IMG/VR virus record: IMGVR_UViG_3300049491_000530
Coordinates: 1 to 30,614 of that record
Strand: one strand, 5' to 3'
DNA from: a virus
DNA: 30,614 nucleotides
A program made the position numbers and the translations under genes. The notes under the pieces were generated by a model that was given only the letters and a program-made list of their open reading frames with translations, did no database searches and had not been told where the DNA came from. Positions 1 to 7,299 of the stretch are shown here, piece after piece (within the stretch, counting starts at the first letter, position 1; every line of letters begins with the position of its first letter).

Positions 1-146
1 CGAATCTTGAAAGTCGTCGGCAGTCCTGGTGGCCCATACAAGTCGAGCACAGAGCTGCCGTCCACGGTATTCGTGACCTCGGCCACGAGTGACGAATTCG
101 TGGCAAGCACGGTGTAAAGTAATTTCGCGCTATCTACCTGACTCAT
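1..146 (-). CDS. Tail-completion-like protein, N-terminal part (runs off window)
   Basis: This open frame starts with ATG at 146, directly after the TAG stop of the gp10-like gene, and runs off the left edge, so only about 48 residues are visible. The visible part begins MSQVDSAKLLYTVLA and continues into a segment with LYGPPGLP. By position (after connector, head-closure and gp10-like genes) and by this opening it would suit a gp17/DUF3168-type tail completion protein, which caps the tail-tube end at the neck. That assignment is an inference from order and general look. The next minus-strand genes, expected to be tail tube and tape measure, lie outside the window. Confidence 0.6.
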   Translation of the reverse strand, partial: MSQVDSAKLLYTVLATNSSLVAEVTNTVDGSSVLDLYGPPGLPTTFKI

Positions 147-1151
147 CTACTTCTTCTTTCGTGGACGCTTCACGCTCGGTGTCCGTGGCGGCTTGGGCGC
201 TTTGATGATTGGCGCTACCCTGTCCCTGGACTTGGCAAGCACTTCCTTCTGTGCGTTGAGCCGCGCCTGTGCTTCGCGTCGTTGGGCTTCACTCTCTGCG
301 CGTGCCCGATTTCGTTCCTTATCCCGTGAAGCTTGTATCCGTGCCTGCTCTCGCTCGTAGTCCGATACCACCCTGCTTACGCTGATCTTCGAGCGACGTT
401 CTTGTTCACTGTCGCGCTGCACCTTCGGTGCCTTCTTGGAATCAAATGCCTTATCGCGCTTCTGTCGCGCAATGCGTTCATCGTTCGCGCTATGAGCACG
501 CTTCAGTTCTGGGCCAAGCTCGGATGTATCCTTTGGTCGGCCACCCTTCAGACGTAATCCCTCGCGATGCCGCCGCTTGGCTGTTGCACTAAACCTTGGT
601 TCCCATTTGGGTGGAATCTCTGGCGATTCGGTCGGGGCATTCGCCTTCGCGATATCAGCTGCCCACCGTTTTGCGGCATCCGCCCATGAATCCAGATCGT
701 CACCTTTGACGATTCGGTCTTCATCAAAATCCTGCATCTGGGTACGGAAGGTCTCCGCTGCCAGCTTGGGAAGACGGCTTAATGCGCCCAGGAATGCGGG
801 CTTGAGCCATGGATAGCGATAGAAATTGTTCTTCTTGGTGCGCCAGCCGACTTCCAGGTAGGTGCCATACTCACTATCAGTGAAAATGGTGCCTTCGGTT
901 AAGAATCCTTGCAACCAGATCGCATCTTGCACCGAGCGGGCCAGGTCGCCGGTATCCTCATGATCGGTAAGATGCGGATGCGGCCCTGGGCCTTCGCCCT
1001 TCGCGACATTCTTCTGAGCATCTTCCTTGGCTTTGCGAAGCACCGAACGCATCGCCGTCTCGGTCGCGCCTGGTGCTTTTTTCGCAAACCCCTTCGCACG
1101 ACTATTGATTTGTAGTGTGCCACTGAATCGCAGCAAGCGCTTGTCGGCCAC
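147..1151 (-). CDS. HK97 gp10-like neck/tail-completion protein with long basic C-terminal extension
   Basis: The product is 334 residues. The first ~150 residues look like the HK97 gp10 family: an N-terminal helical part (RAKGFAKKAPGATETAMRSV), a central TGDLARS segment, and SEYGTYLEVGWRTKK followed by YPWLKPAF, the usual 'Y..y.E.G....p.pfl.pA' pattern. Such proteins act at the head-tail interface. Residues ~165-334 are a highly charged, Lys/Arg-rich tail with many EREQARIQASR-type stretches, probably a long helix or disordered region not typical of the ~120-150-residue family. The start is GTG at 1151, with AAGGTG a short distance upstream, one base after the TAG of the preceding gene. The gp10 match is by pattern only. 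Confidence 0.72.
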   Translation of the reverse strand: MADKRLLRFSGTLQINSRAKGFAKKAPGATETAMRSVLRKAKEDAQKNVAKGEGPGPHPHLTDHEDTGDLARSVQDAIWLQGFLTEGTIFTDSEYGTYLEVGWRTKKNNFYRYPWLKPAFLGALSRLPKLAAETFRTQMQDFDEDRIVKGDDLDSWADAAKRWAADIAKANAPTESPEIPPKWEPRFSATAKRRHREGLRLKGGRPKDTSELGPELKRAHSANDERIARQKRDKAFDSKKAPKVQRDSEQERRSKISVSRVVSDYEREQARIQASRDKERNRARAESEAQRREAQARLNAQKEVLAKSRDRVAPIIKAPKPPRTPSVKRPRKKK

Positions 1152-1152
1152 G

Positions 1153-1557
1153 CTAGTTCACCTTGAGGAGACGCAGCTGAAAATGATGCTGTTCGCCTGC
1201 CATGAGTTTGATATTCTGAATGTCGAATGGCCCGCTATCCACCACCTCAAGGTCGATAGTACGGATATTTACCACCCGGTAGATAGTCGCATTCTTCGGG
1301 ATTTTTAGATCGACGGGGATATAATCATAGGGCACATAGCAGATAAAGTCCGACGTGACCTCCCCCTCCCGCTGATTGCTCTCGACTTCCTCACTACTGA
1401 GGGTTCGTACCCGCGTACGTACATCGCTAAACGTCTCGGCCACCGTGTCACGACTGGTCGTGTTATGGCCGTAGCTGCTTGATGAAACGGTGCCCTTTTG
1501 CATGCGCTCGAAGTCCACATAATGTCGCATCAAGTCGAGGAATACGGGATCGGTCAT
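1153..1557 (-). CDS. Putative head-closure / head-tail joining protein
   Basis: The product is 134 residues with no membrane segment and a mixed beta-rich look: PKNATIYRVVNIRTIDLE is followed by a C-terminal strand-rich part ending HHFQLRLLKVN. It sits between the gp6-like connector (ATGA overlap at 1554-1557) and the gp10-like gene. In HK97- and SPP1-type phages this slot holds the head-closure (stopper) protein. The opening MTDPVFLDLMRHYVDFERM is a helical leader. The function rests mainly on gene order; no catalytic motif is visible. Confidence 0.6.
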   Translation of the reverse strand: MTDPVFLDLMRHYVDFERMQKGTVSSSSYGHNTTSRDTVAETFSDVRTRVRTLSSEEVESNQREGEVTSDFICYVPYDYIPVDLKIPKNATIYRVVNIRTIDLEVVDSGPFDIQNIKLMAGEQHHFQLRLLKVN

Positions 1558-2189
1558 GGCGCAACATCCTTATTCGTCGTGGCAAATCGGCGCTTCACGT
1601 AGTAATCCAGATAATTCCCCGCCTCATTCGGTGGCCCATTCCGCAGGACATCCAACACGCTTGAATAACTCACACTATAATCACCAATTGTCGTAGACTT
1701 CACCCCAGCAAGCTTGCCGACCTTGAGGAGATAGGTGATCCAAGCAGTGCAACCGTCCACAATATTCTCGGGCGTTTCTCCATCCTCAAGAAAGCCCCAT
1801 GATCCCACCACCGAGATGCACTGCTGGTTCGTGGTTGGTGCCCAGCGAAAGGTTGCGCTCCCTGAGCGATTAATCTCAAGCCATTGGTATGGAGGGCCGA
1901 TCATCGGGTATTTGAAAATGGTCGATACATCTAAAAGTGTCCCATCTCCATTCGTAATCGACGTAAGTGATTGGAGATCGCCCCGCAACCAGAGTTTCCA
2001 TTCGCCTTGGTAGTCGTACACCTCCGTCGCGGTCTTCGGATAGAAGAAGCGATGGCAATACGTGTCGATATGGCGGCTGACATGGGGGATGAGTCGGGCT
2101 ATCACCGAATCACGACTCGTGTCGTCAATCGGAATTTCTGCCGCAATCTTCGCATCGGCTAATGTGCAATAGGAACTCGATGTACTCAT
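1554..2189 (-). CDS. Head-tail connector (adaptor) protein, gp6-like
   Basis: The product is 211 residues. The N-terminal half reads as the gp6/gp15-like adaptor fold: CTLADAKIAAEIP, then DSVIARLIPHVSRHIDTYCHRFF, matching the usual 'l..aK..L.i....D..l..li..as..id.y..R.F' helices. It continues with a beta-rich part (GDLQSLTSITNGDG) and PENIVDGCTAWITYLLK. Adaptors of this kind form a ring below the portal for tail attachment. The ATG at 2189 is preceded by GGAC, and the gene follows the glycosyltransferase after a 9-base gap. It is the first recognisable joining gene after the modification cassette. Confidence 0.72.
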   Translation of the reverse strand: MSTSSSYCTLADAKIAAEIPIDDTSRDSVIARLIPHVSRHIDTYCHRFFYPKTATEVYDYQGEWKLWLRGDLQSLTSITNGDGTLLDVSTIFKYPMIGPPYQWLEINRSGSATFRWAPTTNQQCISVVGSWGFLEDGETPENIVDGCTAWITYLLKVGKLAGVKSTTIGDYSVSYSSVLDVLRNGPPNEAGNYLDYYVKRRFATTNKDVAP

Positions 2190-2198
2190 GATGTGTCC

Positions 2199-2921
2199 TT
2201 ACGGATGAAAGACTTGGAGTTGCGGGTCAAGCCAGAGTTTATAGCCCTTGGCGTGAATGTCACGCCCAAAGCCAACGATGCCTTCATCAGCCGGATTGAA
2301 ACGGCAATTCCTGGCTACCTCGCCCTTCATGGCGATGCACGAACCTGCGCTATCAATCTCGGTCAGTTTCAGACCAACCCCTGGATGATACGGGCGTGGG
2401 CCTTGGAAGCGCTGTCCGTCCTTCCTGTGGCCCCAGGTGTCGTAGAATTGCCCCGTCTGCTGATGGATACAGAGTGGGGCGATTGCGTCGATATCGGACG
2501 AAGCGTCCAGGTGCCCGAGTAGGTATTGCATGGTATCCGCATCCCAGAACAGATCACTCTCCACATAGAGCAGATAGGTATCTTCCAGTTCAACAGCCTC
2601 AAGGATCTTGTCGCAAACAAACGAGATATTCCGCCAGCGCTGTGTGTTCTCAATTGATCCAAAGACTGGGCCACCATGTTCGGCTTTGAAAATGGTGAGC
2701 TTGCTGTCCTTGGCGATATATGTGATCCGGCCCATGACATAGGCGAGACGGGCATTCAGTTTCTCCCATGTGTCATCAGACGAGTCACCTTCCGCAGCAA
2801 TCAGGTGAATGTCATAGCCACGACCAACGAGCCAGCCGGTCAGATCGGCTATTTGTCCAGCATAGTGGTCAATGTAACTGGACGAATTTCGGAACATGGA
2901 AGCAATTGCGATTCGTGGCAT
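2199..2921 (-). CDS. Glycosyltransferase, GT-A-like
   Basis: The product is 240 residues. The N-terminal strand and loop MPRIAIASMFRNSSSYIDHY resembles the start of GT-A glycosyltransferases. A mid-protein TYLLYVESDLFWDADTMQYL has an acidic ESD in the place of the metal-binding DxD motif, followed by an acceptor-side C-terminal part with DEGIVGFGRDIHAKGY. Such enzymes move a sugar from a nucleotide-sugar to a protein, lipid, glycan or modified base. It lies in a tight row with a methyltransferase and a sugar nucleotidyltransferase (gaps 17 and -1 bases), which suggests one pathway. The acceptor cannot be read from sequence; virion protein, host surface or phage DNA are all open. The start ATG has AGGATGG upstream. 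Confidence 0.75.
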   Translation of the reverse strand: MPRIAIASMFRNSSSYIDHYAGQIADLTGWLVGRGYDIHLIAAEGDSSDDTWEKLNARLAYVMGRITYIAKDSKLTIFKAEHGGPVFGSIENTQRWRNISFVCDKILEAVELEDTYLLYVESDLFWDADTMQYLLGHLDASSDIDAIAPLCIHQQTGQFYDTWGHRKDGQRFQGPRPYHPGVGLKLTEIDSAGSCIAMKGEVARNCRFNPADEGIVGFGRDIHAKGYKLWLDPQLQVFHP

Positions 2922-2938
2922 CAGTGTGCCATCCTTTC

Positions 2939-3733
2939 TTACTCTGCTGCGTCTCGAAATACCTTACTGATCTCATCATTGAACTTGTCCCACCACTTGG
3001 GGAACTTGTTCGCGCCCTTCACTTGGTAGACGCTTTGCATGAACATGGCAAGGTGATTTCGCGTATTAAATCCCGTAAAATACCACTGCTGCACATCCTT
3101 GTCGGTCTTCAGTGAGGTGAGGCACGTCGCAGCTTCCTGGACATCAGGATGATTAACCCCCTGAAGAACGATGATGGTCTCATGTCCTGGTTCAGCATGC
3201 GTCATCGGAAGCACGCCCTCAAGATCCTTGAGCGGTTGCCCGTCCTGCTTCCAGCCATCAATGAAGACCAGATCGAACGCACCTTCAGGTGGCAGGGATG
3301 CGAGAATCGCTGGCGATTCACCAGAGAGTAGTCGTACCTTCGCATCCACACTACAGGCTTCCATGTTGAGAAGGAATTGTACGTCGAGATCGCCATTCCT
3401 CCCATCCGACATACCACGAGCGGTCTCCTGGAAGCTGTCCACGCAGATGAGGTCGCCACCTTCGGGGAGCGCAAGTGCCATATGGGCAGCTGTCCAGCCC
3501 ATGGCCGTACCAATCTCAAGGACATGATTCGGCTTTGCGTGCCTCACAATCAGATTGAGGATGGTCGCTTCTTTCCAGGTCGCACAGGTTGGCCCAGTGA
3601 AAGAAAGGTCGCGGTACGCTGGCTCGATCTCGTTTGACACCGCGATTAACCCAGGGATGCGGTTGAGTACGTGGGCGGAAACCGACCCAGGAGTCCGCAT
3701 CAGTGCAATATTCCGACCGTAGGTGTAGTTCAT
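2939..3733 (-). CDS. Class I SAM-dependent methyltransferase
   Basis: The product is 264 residues. A Rossmann-type SAM site is clear: HVLEIGTAMGWTAAHMALAL (motif I, E-x-G-x-x-x-G), GGDLICVDSF (motif II, acidic residue at the strand end), and FDLVFIDGWKQDG (motif IV-like). This layout matches the Methyltransf_24 / O-methyltransferase type seen beside sugar-modifying enzymes. The N-terminal ~50 residues are an extra helical part. The gene starts at 3733 in a TAATG junction with the nucleotidyltransferase, with AAGGA upstream, so the two are translationally coupled. The substrate is unknown; a sugar or small metabolite is more likely than direct DNA methylation because no NPPY-type motif is seen. 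Confidence 0.8.
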   Translation of the reverse strand: MNYTYGRNIALMRTPGSVSAHVLNRIPGLIAVSNEIEPAYRDLSFTGPTCATWKEATILNLIVRHAKPNHVLEIGTAMGWTAAHMALALPEGGDLICVDSFQETARGMSDGRNGDLDVQFLLNMEACSVDAKVRLLSGESPAILASLPPEGAFDLVFIDGWKQDGQPLKDLEGVLPMTHAEPGHETIIVLQGVNHPDVQEAATCLTSLKTDKDVQQWYFTGFNTRNHLAMFMQSVYQVKGANKFPKWWDKFNDEISKVFRDAAE

Positions 3734-4350
3734 TATGCAAGTCCTTGAATATGGCGCTTATAGGAAGCCCAGTCGCCAAAGTCCTGGTAGTCCTGGATAG
3801 CGAATGTGTGGCACCCGAATGCGTAGAGCGCCGCATTGAACGCTTCGTCGTAATCGGCGTAGTGTCGCTCCCGCCAAAGATCGATCACATCTTTGTTCCA
3901 GTAGGCGCATCCCCAGGCTTGTTGGGGTGTTTGCACGATCCCCCCCGGTTTTGTAATGATAACACCATTCACGAGGATACTAAACCGGGATGGTTCATTC
4001 GTAACAAAGGTGCCAAGTGCGAATGGCGTATCAGGAACAGGTTGGTCAATCGTAAAGAGTGTATCAGGAAGGACAAGGATACTTTCTTCCCAGAAGTGAA
4101 AGGACTCCCGAATAGCTCCCCATAGTCCACGGCTACTACTCACCAATAATGAGTCGTTGTTTGCCAGGAACCGTTCATGGAGTGCAGCCTTCTCGGAACT
4201 CGTTACAATGACGCAGCGACGGGCACCCATAGCCCGCGCACGATCCATAGCCGAACTCAACAGGAATTGATCGTTACCAACAGGCAACATATCCTTATGG
4301 ATACCCATAAAGCGCGTTGCTTTTCCTCCTGCTGGTATGACTGCAATCAT
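3733..4350 (-). CDS. Sugar-phosphate nucleotidyltransferase-like protein
   Basis: The product is 205 residues. It opens MIAVIPAGGKATRF and continues MGIHKDMLPVG, a variant of the 'iiLAgG.GtRl.p.t...pK.llpv' nucleotide-binding loop of RmlA/GlmU-like enzymes, which join a sugar-1-phosphate to an NTP to make a nucleotide sugar. The later strand SILVLPDTLFTIDQP carries the acidic metal-binding position. At 205 residues it is shorter than RmlA (~290), so it holds the catalytic core without the C-terminal oligomerisation region. It overlaps the preceding gene by ATGA and the methyltransferase by TAATG. It could supply the donor for the glycosyltransferase two genes downstream. The activated sugar and the nucleotide are not readable. 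Confidence 0.75.
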   Translation of the reverse strand: MIAVIPAGGKATRFMGIHKDMLPVGNDQFLLSSAMDRARAMGARRCVIVTSSEKAALHERFLANNDSLLVSSSRGLWGAIRESFHFWEESILVLPDTLFTIDQPVPDTPFALGTFVTNEPSRFSILVNGVIITKPGGIVQTPQQAWGCAYWNKDVIDLWRERHYADYDEAFNAALYAFGCHTFAIQDYQDFGDWASYKRHIQGLA

Positions 4351-4676
4351 TTTGCTGTCCGTGGCCGACCAGTCGGCTTCTTCTTGGGCGCAACATCCAC
4401 AGAACCTTCCGGTTCTTGGGAGTCGGCAATGTCGAGTTCCAGGCCCAGTGAGGCGAACTGCTGCCGCAGACCGGAAATGTCACGCTCTTGCATCTCACTC
4501 GCAAGGCAGGCGAGTCCATGGCCTTGGAGATGTTGCAGGTAGCACTCGTGTGTGACTGCGGTTTCTCCCATATGAATAAGACCGAGCGAACGATGCTCCG
4601 GGTTATTAAGTACCACACCTTCTTCGGCTAAGACAAAGACTTCAATGGCACCTGGAAGTTCCAATGCAGTATTCAT
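4347..4676 (-). CDS. Unknown 109-residue protein with AT-hook-like C-terminus
   Basis: The body (MNTALELPGAIEVFVLAEEG, then a segment with HECYLQHLQGHGLACLAS) has no family I recognise. The C-terminus PKKKPTGRPRTAK resembles an AT-hook (basic-GRP-basic), which would bind the minor groove of AT-rich DNA. The ATG at 4676 overlaps the TGA of the upstream HTH gene and has AGGAGAGAACAC before it, so the two are co-translated and may work together as regulators. A middle segment (MQERDISGLRQQFASLGLEL) is probably helical. Function stays unknown. Confidence 0.7.
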   Translation of the reverse strand: MNTALELPGAIEVFVLAEEGVVLNNPEHRSLGLIHMGETAVTHECYLQHLQGHGLACLASEMQERDISGLRQQFASLGLELDIADSQEPEGSVDVAPKKKPTGRPRTAK

Positions 4677-4915
4677 GTGTTCTCTCCTAATGAGAATCGT
4701 CCCTTACGCGCAAGTAGGGTTAATGCCAAACGAGACGAGCGGTGCGGGACTTTCTTGCGGTTTTCCCAATCGGTGACGGTTGGACGCCGCATTGTCAATT
4801 CTTCAGCCAGTCGTTCTTGCGAGAATCCCAAATGACACCGCAGCTTATAGATTTGCTCAGGTGTCCATTGAGGCAATGCTTGCGTTGTATCGCGCAACAC
4901 GGACTGTCGTTTCAT
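4673..4915 (-). CDS. XRE/Cro-type helix-turn-helix DNA-binding protein
   Basis: The product is 80 residues. Residues ~19-60 form a Cro/CI-type HTH: TPEQIYKLRCHLGFSQERLA, then EELTMRRPTVTDWENRKKVP, where the second helix and WE-x-(R/G) ending are the family signature. Such a protein would repress or activate phage promoters by binding an operator as a dimer. The ATG lies 7 bases after a TAGAAT -10 hexamer and has no Shine-Dalgarno sequence, so the message is probably leaderless. The gene leads the row that runs into the nucleotidyltransferase cassette and could control it. Confidence 0.85.
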   Translation of the reverse strand: MKRQSVLRDTTQALPQWTPEQIYKLRCHLGFSQERLAEELTMRRPTVTDWENRKKVPHRSSRLALTLLARKGRFSLGENT

Positions 4916-4922
4916 AGTCGTT

Positions 4923-4931
4923 ATTCTAGCA
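4923..4931 (-). promoter_or_regulatory. Extended -10 promoter for the HTH gene
   Basis: On the minus strand the sequence is TGCTAGAAT, an extended -10 element (TGn plus TAGAAT). The same nonamer occurs at 6947 and 20299. No good -35 is visible. The predicted transcription start falls on or within one base of the ATG at 4915. Confidence 0.65.
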
Positions 4932-4933
4932 TA

Positions 4934-5383
4934 CTAATAGTTCAGTGCGAGGTAGATGGATACAATGACGGCGACAGTCAGGACGATTTCGACTGCACGG
5001 CGTTCCCACACACCAATTTTCCGTTCTTTTGTCTGAGCCTTACGCCATTCATCAGTGACGGCACGATCTTCAAGGATCATATGTTCGAGATACCGCCACA
5101 TCGTCCCGATCTGATCCTTCATGTCGTGGACACTTAGTCGAAGAACATCGATTGAGGACTCTGGGCCAGTCGCCGTCTGAACCGCAAGGGGAACACTCAC
5201 AATACGAAGTTTCGCATCGAGACGTTCCATGCTCTCTTGAGTCTCACGCAACTCGATAGATATTTCCGCAGGCACGCGATACGGGCCATAGCGGGTGGCC
5301 TGAATCTCTAATTCATCACGCCGCTTGCGCGTCTCATCGAGGAGACGCCGTACATGCTGTATTTCCTCATCCGTCACCGGCAT
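4934..5383 (-). CDS. Tail-anchored coiled-coil membrane protein, unknown function
   Basis: The product is 149 residues. Residues ~5-110 are rich in charged heptad-like stretches (EEIQHVRRLLDETRKRRDEL; IELRETQESMERLDAKL), suggesting a coiled coil, and the C-terminus AVEIVLTVAVIVSIYLALNY is one membrane helix with almost nothing after it. It should sit in the cytoplasmic membrane with its coil in the cytosol. The frame also has an ATG at 5413; I chose ATG 5383 (MPVTDEEI) because it gives a short overlap with the upstream stop and has GGAG close by, though the spacing is tight. It is the last gene of a membrane-protein row. A role in lysis timing or exclusion is possible but not shown. Confidence 0.68.
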   Translation of the reverse strand: MPVTDEEIQHVRRLLDETRKRRDELEIQATRYGPYRVPAEISIELRETQESMERLDAKLRIVSVPLAVQTATGPESSIDVLRLSVHDMKDQIGTMWRYLEHMILEDRAVTDEWRKAQTKERKIGVWERRAVEIVLTVAVIVSIYLALNY

Positions 5384-5862
5384 GGCTCCGTTATCGTAAA
5401 GCGCGCTTTCCATCCCGTTTCACTTTTACCGGGGCCGCTGACCGTTAGCAAAAGGTAGTAGTCGCCAGGAGGGAAGTTTGGTACGACCTGGCGAATAGGG
5501 ATAATGCTTCGTCTCTGGCCGATAATGTCGTTCGGACGATTGTGTGGCGGGAGGTCGATGCCGTTCGGGACGGTTCCATCACAAAGCCGCGCATCACGGT
5601 TGGTTGTGATGCTCCAATACGAAATAAATGCCTGAATCTTTCCTGCTTGATTGAGAATCAATGTCGGCGTGATGACGATTATCTCCCCAGGTAGGTAGGT
5701 TGCCTTTTCAGGCATATACTCCCCAGACGTGAACACGAAGGCGGGTTGTAGTACGCTAGGATTCTTCGCCAATCCCACAACAATATAGGAGACAACAAAG
5801 ACCGTTGCAGCGATAACCGCAAGATAGATCAGAACGGGCCGAAGCATTCTGTATATTTTCAT
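5374..5862 (-). CDS. N-terminally anchored membrane protein with probable beta-sandwich ectodomain
   Basis: The product is 162 residues from ATG 5862, which overlaps the upstream stop as ATGA; the longer frame adds 24 residues that read as antisense noise. After a short basic start (MKIYRMLRP) comes one membrane helix, VLIYLAVIAATVFVVSYIVV, followed by a strand-rich outside region containing YLPGEIIVITPTLILNQAGK and PNFPPGDYYLLLTVSGPG, which looks Ig-like. The topology would place the ~125-residue domain outside the membrane. The 'FPPGDYYL' turn is typical of beta-sandwich domains. No enzyme motif is seen; an exported or envelope-facing phage protein is the best description. Confidence 0.7.
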   Translation of the reverse strand: MKIYRMLRPVLIYLAVIAATVFVVSYIVVGLAKNPSVLQPAFVFTSGEYMPEKATYLPGEIIVITPTLILNQAGKIQAFISYWSITTNRDARLCDGTVPNGIDLPPHNRPNDIIGQRRSIIPIRQVVPNFPPGDYYLLLTVSGPGKSETGWKARFTITEPCR

Positions 5863-6140
5863 GAGAGTGCTCGTACAACAACAAACAACAAGGCGAATAC
5901 CACGAGGATGGCAACGGGGGTGAACCCAAGCCACAGTTGCACACGCATACTTTTAAGTTGCTTGCGTGTGTCTTTCTGCTCAATCAGTAACTCGTTAATG
6001 GTTTGTTGCATGAGCTTGCCTTCTCTCCGCAAGGTGCCTAATTCTTCAAGTGCTTCCTCGCGGAATGCACGCGACGATTCAACCAAGCTCGTGATGGCTT
6101 TCAGGAGTGTGGGGTCATTGATTTCAGCTCGTGGTCTCAC
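5859..6140 (-). CDS. Small coiled-coil protein with C-terminal membrane helix, holin/XhlA-like
   Basis: The open frame extends to 6263, but its first part is the antisense-like shadow of the upstream gene. I place the start at GTG 6140 (AAAGG five bases upstream), giving 93 residues; ATG 6170 is an alternative. Residues ~10-60 are a helical coil (SLVESSRAFREEALEELGTL; QQTINELLIEQKDTRKQL), then one hydrophobic helix VQLWLGFTPVAILVVFALLF near the C-terminus. That layout is like haemolysin XhlA-type proteins that assist holins, but no sequence family match can be proven. It overlaps its neighbours at both ends, so it belongs to the same message. Confidence 0.6.
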   Translation of the reverse strand: MRPRAEINDPTLLKAITSLVESSRAFREEALEELGTLRREGKLMQQTINELLIEQKDTRKQLKSMRVQLWLGFTPVAILVVFALLFVVVRALS

Positions 6141-6900
6141 GTCGGCCTTTGAGGCGTTCACGCGCCGCATCGAGTGCATGAAGTTCCATAAGAAGCTGGT
6201 CATGGAGTTCGATCTTTGCCTCATGAATATCCAAACGGGCTTCAGCTGTTTCAAGTCGGGCATGCACCTTATCGAGTTCAGTGCTCACATCGGTGCGAAG
6301 TTGATCAAACCCCTCTTCAACGCTATCCACTCGATTCACAAGTGACTCGACGCGCTTATCAACGAGTTCGACTCGTTGCATCACGCCAAGTACATCAGTC
6401 TTCACTCCCGAGATGAGTTCTCCGTTGATATTTGACTGGTCTTGGACATGCCGTACGTCATCGCGGAGTCCGACAATTGATTGATCAAACTGCTGAAATC
6501 CGGCCTGAAGGCTATCTTGACTCGCCTTCAGTCCCCCTAGCACATTCCCCATATCCGAGAGTTCGGCACCGTAATGATCGTGACGGGCATCCTCTTTTTC
6601 GAAAAATGCTCCAAGCTGCTGCAATGTATACGAATAGCGCGAGTCCTGCGTTTTATCCGACGCAATAAGTGACTGGGAGAGCTTCCCGACCTCTTGCTTG
6701 ACCACCGACTCCAAAACGTGGCGCAATGTTGGCACCAGTTTGGTGTACGCCTGCGTTGTCAACGCTTCGGCATGACGGCGCATAGCAAGCGCGATCTTGT
6801 CAGGATCGCCATCCGCAACCGCAAGCGCCATGAGGTGAATGGCCTGCGTGACTTCCCAGTCACCGCCACCTTCCTCATCGACTATTTGTTCATCGCTCAA
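6124..6900 (-). CDS. Long coiled-coil protein, unknown function
   Basis: The product is 258 residues from a TTG at 6900. After an acidic head (SDEQIVDEEGGGDWE) and a helical region, residues ~130-255 are an almost continuous coiled coil, with repeating VDKRVESLVNRVDSVEEGFD and STELDKVHARLETAEARL segments. No transmembrane part is present. It is the first gene after the extended -10 promoter at 6947 and is followed by three membrane proteins with overlapping starts, so it may be their cytosolic partner. Such coils also occur in fibre-associated proteins, but the acidic head and the neighbours do not point that way clearly. Confidence 0.7.
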   Translation of the reverse strand: MSDEQIVDEEGGGDWEVTQAIHLMALAVADGDPDKIALAMRRHAEALTTQAYTKLVPTLRHVLESVVKQEVGKLSQSLIASDKTQDSRYSYTLQQLGAFFEKEDARHDHYGAELSDMGNVLGGLKASQDSLQAGFQQFDQSIVGLRDDVRHVQDQSNINGELISGVKTDVLGVMQRVELVDKRVESLVNRVDSVEEGFDQLRTDVSTELDKVHARLETAEARLDIHEAKIELHDQLLMELHALDAARERLKGRRETTS

Positions 6901-6946
6901 TGTGTGCCAGATTTCTTTTATTCTTGCCTTCGTCCCTCTCCTTTAT

Positions 6947-6955
6947 ATTCTAGCA
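6947..6955 (-). promoter_or_regulatory. Extended -10 promoter of the coiled-coil/membrane cassette
   Basis: The minus strand reads TGCTAGAAT, identical to the nonamers at 4923 and 20299. Transcription would start near 6940, giving a leader of about 40 bases to the TTG at 6900. A probable terminator for the upstream operon lies just before it. Confidence 0.6.
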
Positions 6956-6963
6956 GAACGCCA

Positions 6964-6989
6964 AAGCCCCTGGTTTTTGCCAAGGGCTT
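6964..6989 (-). terminator. Inverted repeat, possible terminator of the fibre operon
   Basis: AAGCCC(C)TGG and CCA(A)GGGCTT form a 9-pair stem with one mismatch and a 6-base loop. It lies between the stop at 7019 and the next promoter at 6947. On the minus strand it is followed only by TTTGGCGTTCT, so the U-tract is weak and termination may be partial. Confidence 0.42.
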
Positions 6990-7018
6990 GTAAAGCGATT
7001 TCCTACGTGGAGTAGGGA

Positions 7019-7285
7019 TCAGGCGGAAATTGAGGGCTTATCGGAAGACTGATTTTCCACGAGCTTCAGTTTTTCGATATGACGCTCAAGGATCTCGACC
7101 GCTTGTTGCGACTTCTTCATGTTCTCGACAATGCCCTCCATGTCCTTGGCGGGAACCGGAGGAAGGAGTTCTTGATGTACTTGATAGGTCGATTTAAGTG
7201 CCTGGTAGTTGACCTTGTGCTGATGAACTTGATCTTCTTTAATGGCGATCAAGTCTTTCACGGGCAAATCCATAGATGAAGCCAT
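7019..7285 (-). CDS. Small helical phage protein, unknown function
   Basis: The product is 88 residues. The frame opens at 7300, but ATG 7285 (MASSMDLPVKDL) has GAGGAG seven bases upstream and is the likely start. The protein is mostly helical: DLIAIKEDQVHQHKVNYQAL, then MKKSQQAVEILERHIEKLKL near the C-terminus. No membrane segment or catalytic motif is present. It is the last gene of the transcript that starts at 7647-7655 or further up, and follows another small protein with a 14-base gap. It may be a fibre-associated or assembly helper; this is only context. Confidence 0.65.
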   Translation of the reverse strand: MASSMDLPVKDLIAIKEDQVHQHKVNYQALKSTYQVHQELLPPVPAKDMEGIVENMKKSQQAVEILERHIEKLKLVENQSSDKPSISA

Positions 7286-7299
7286 GTAAACACTCCTCA

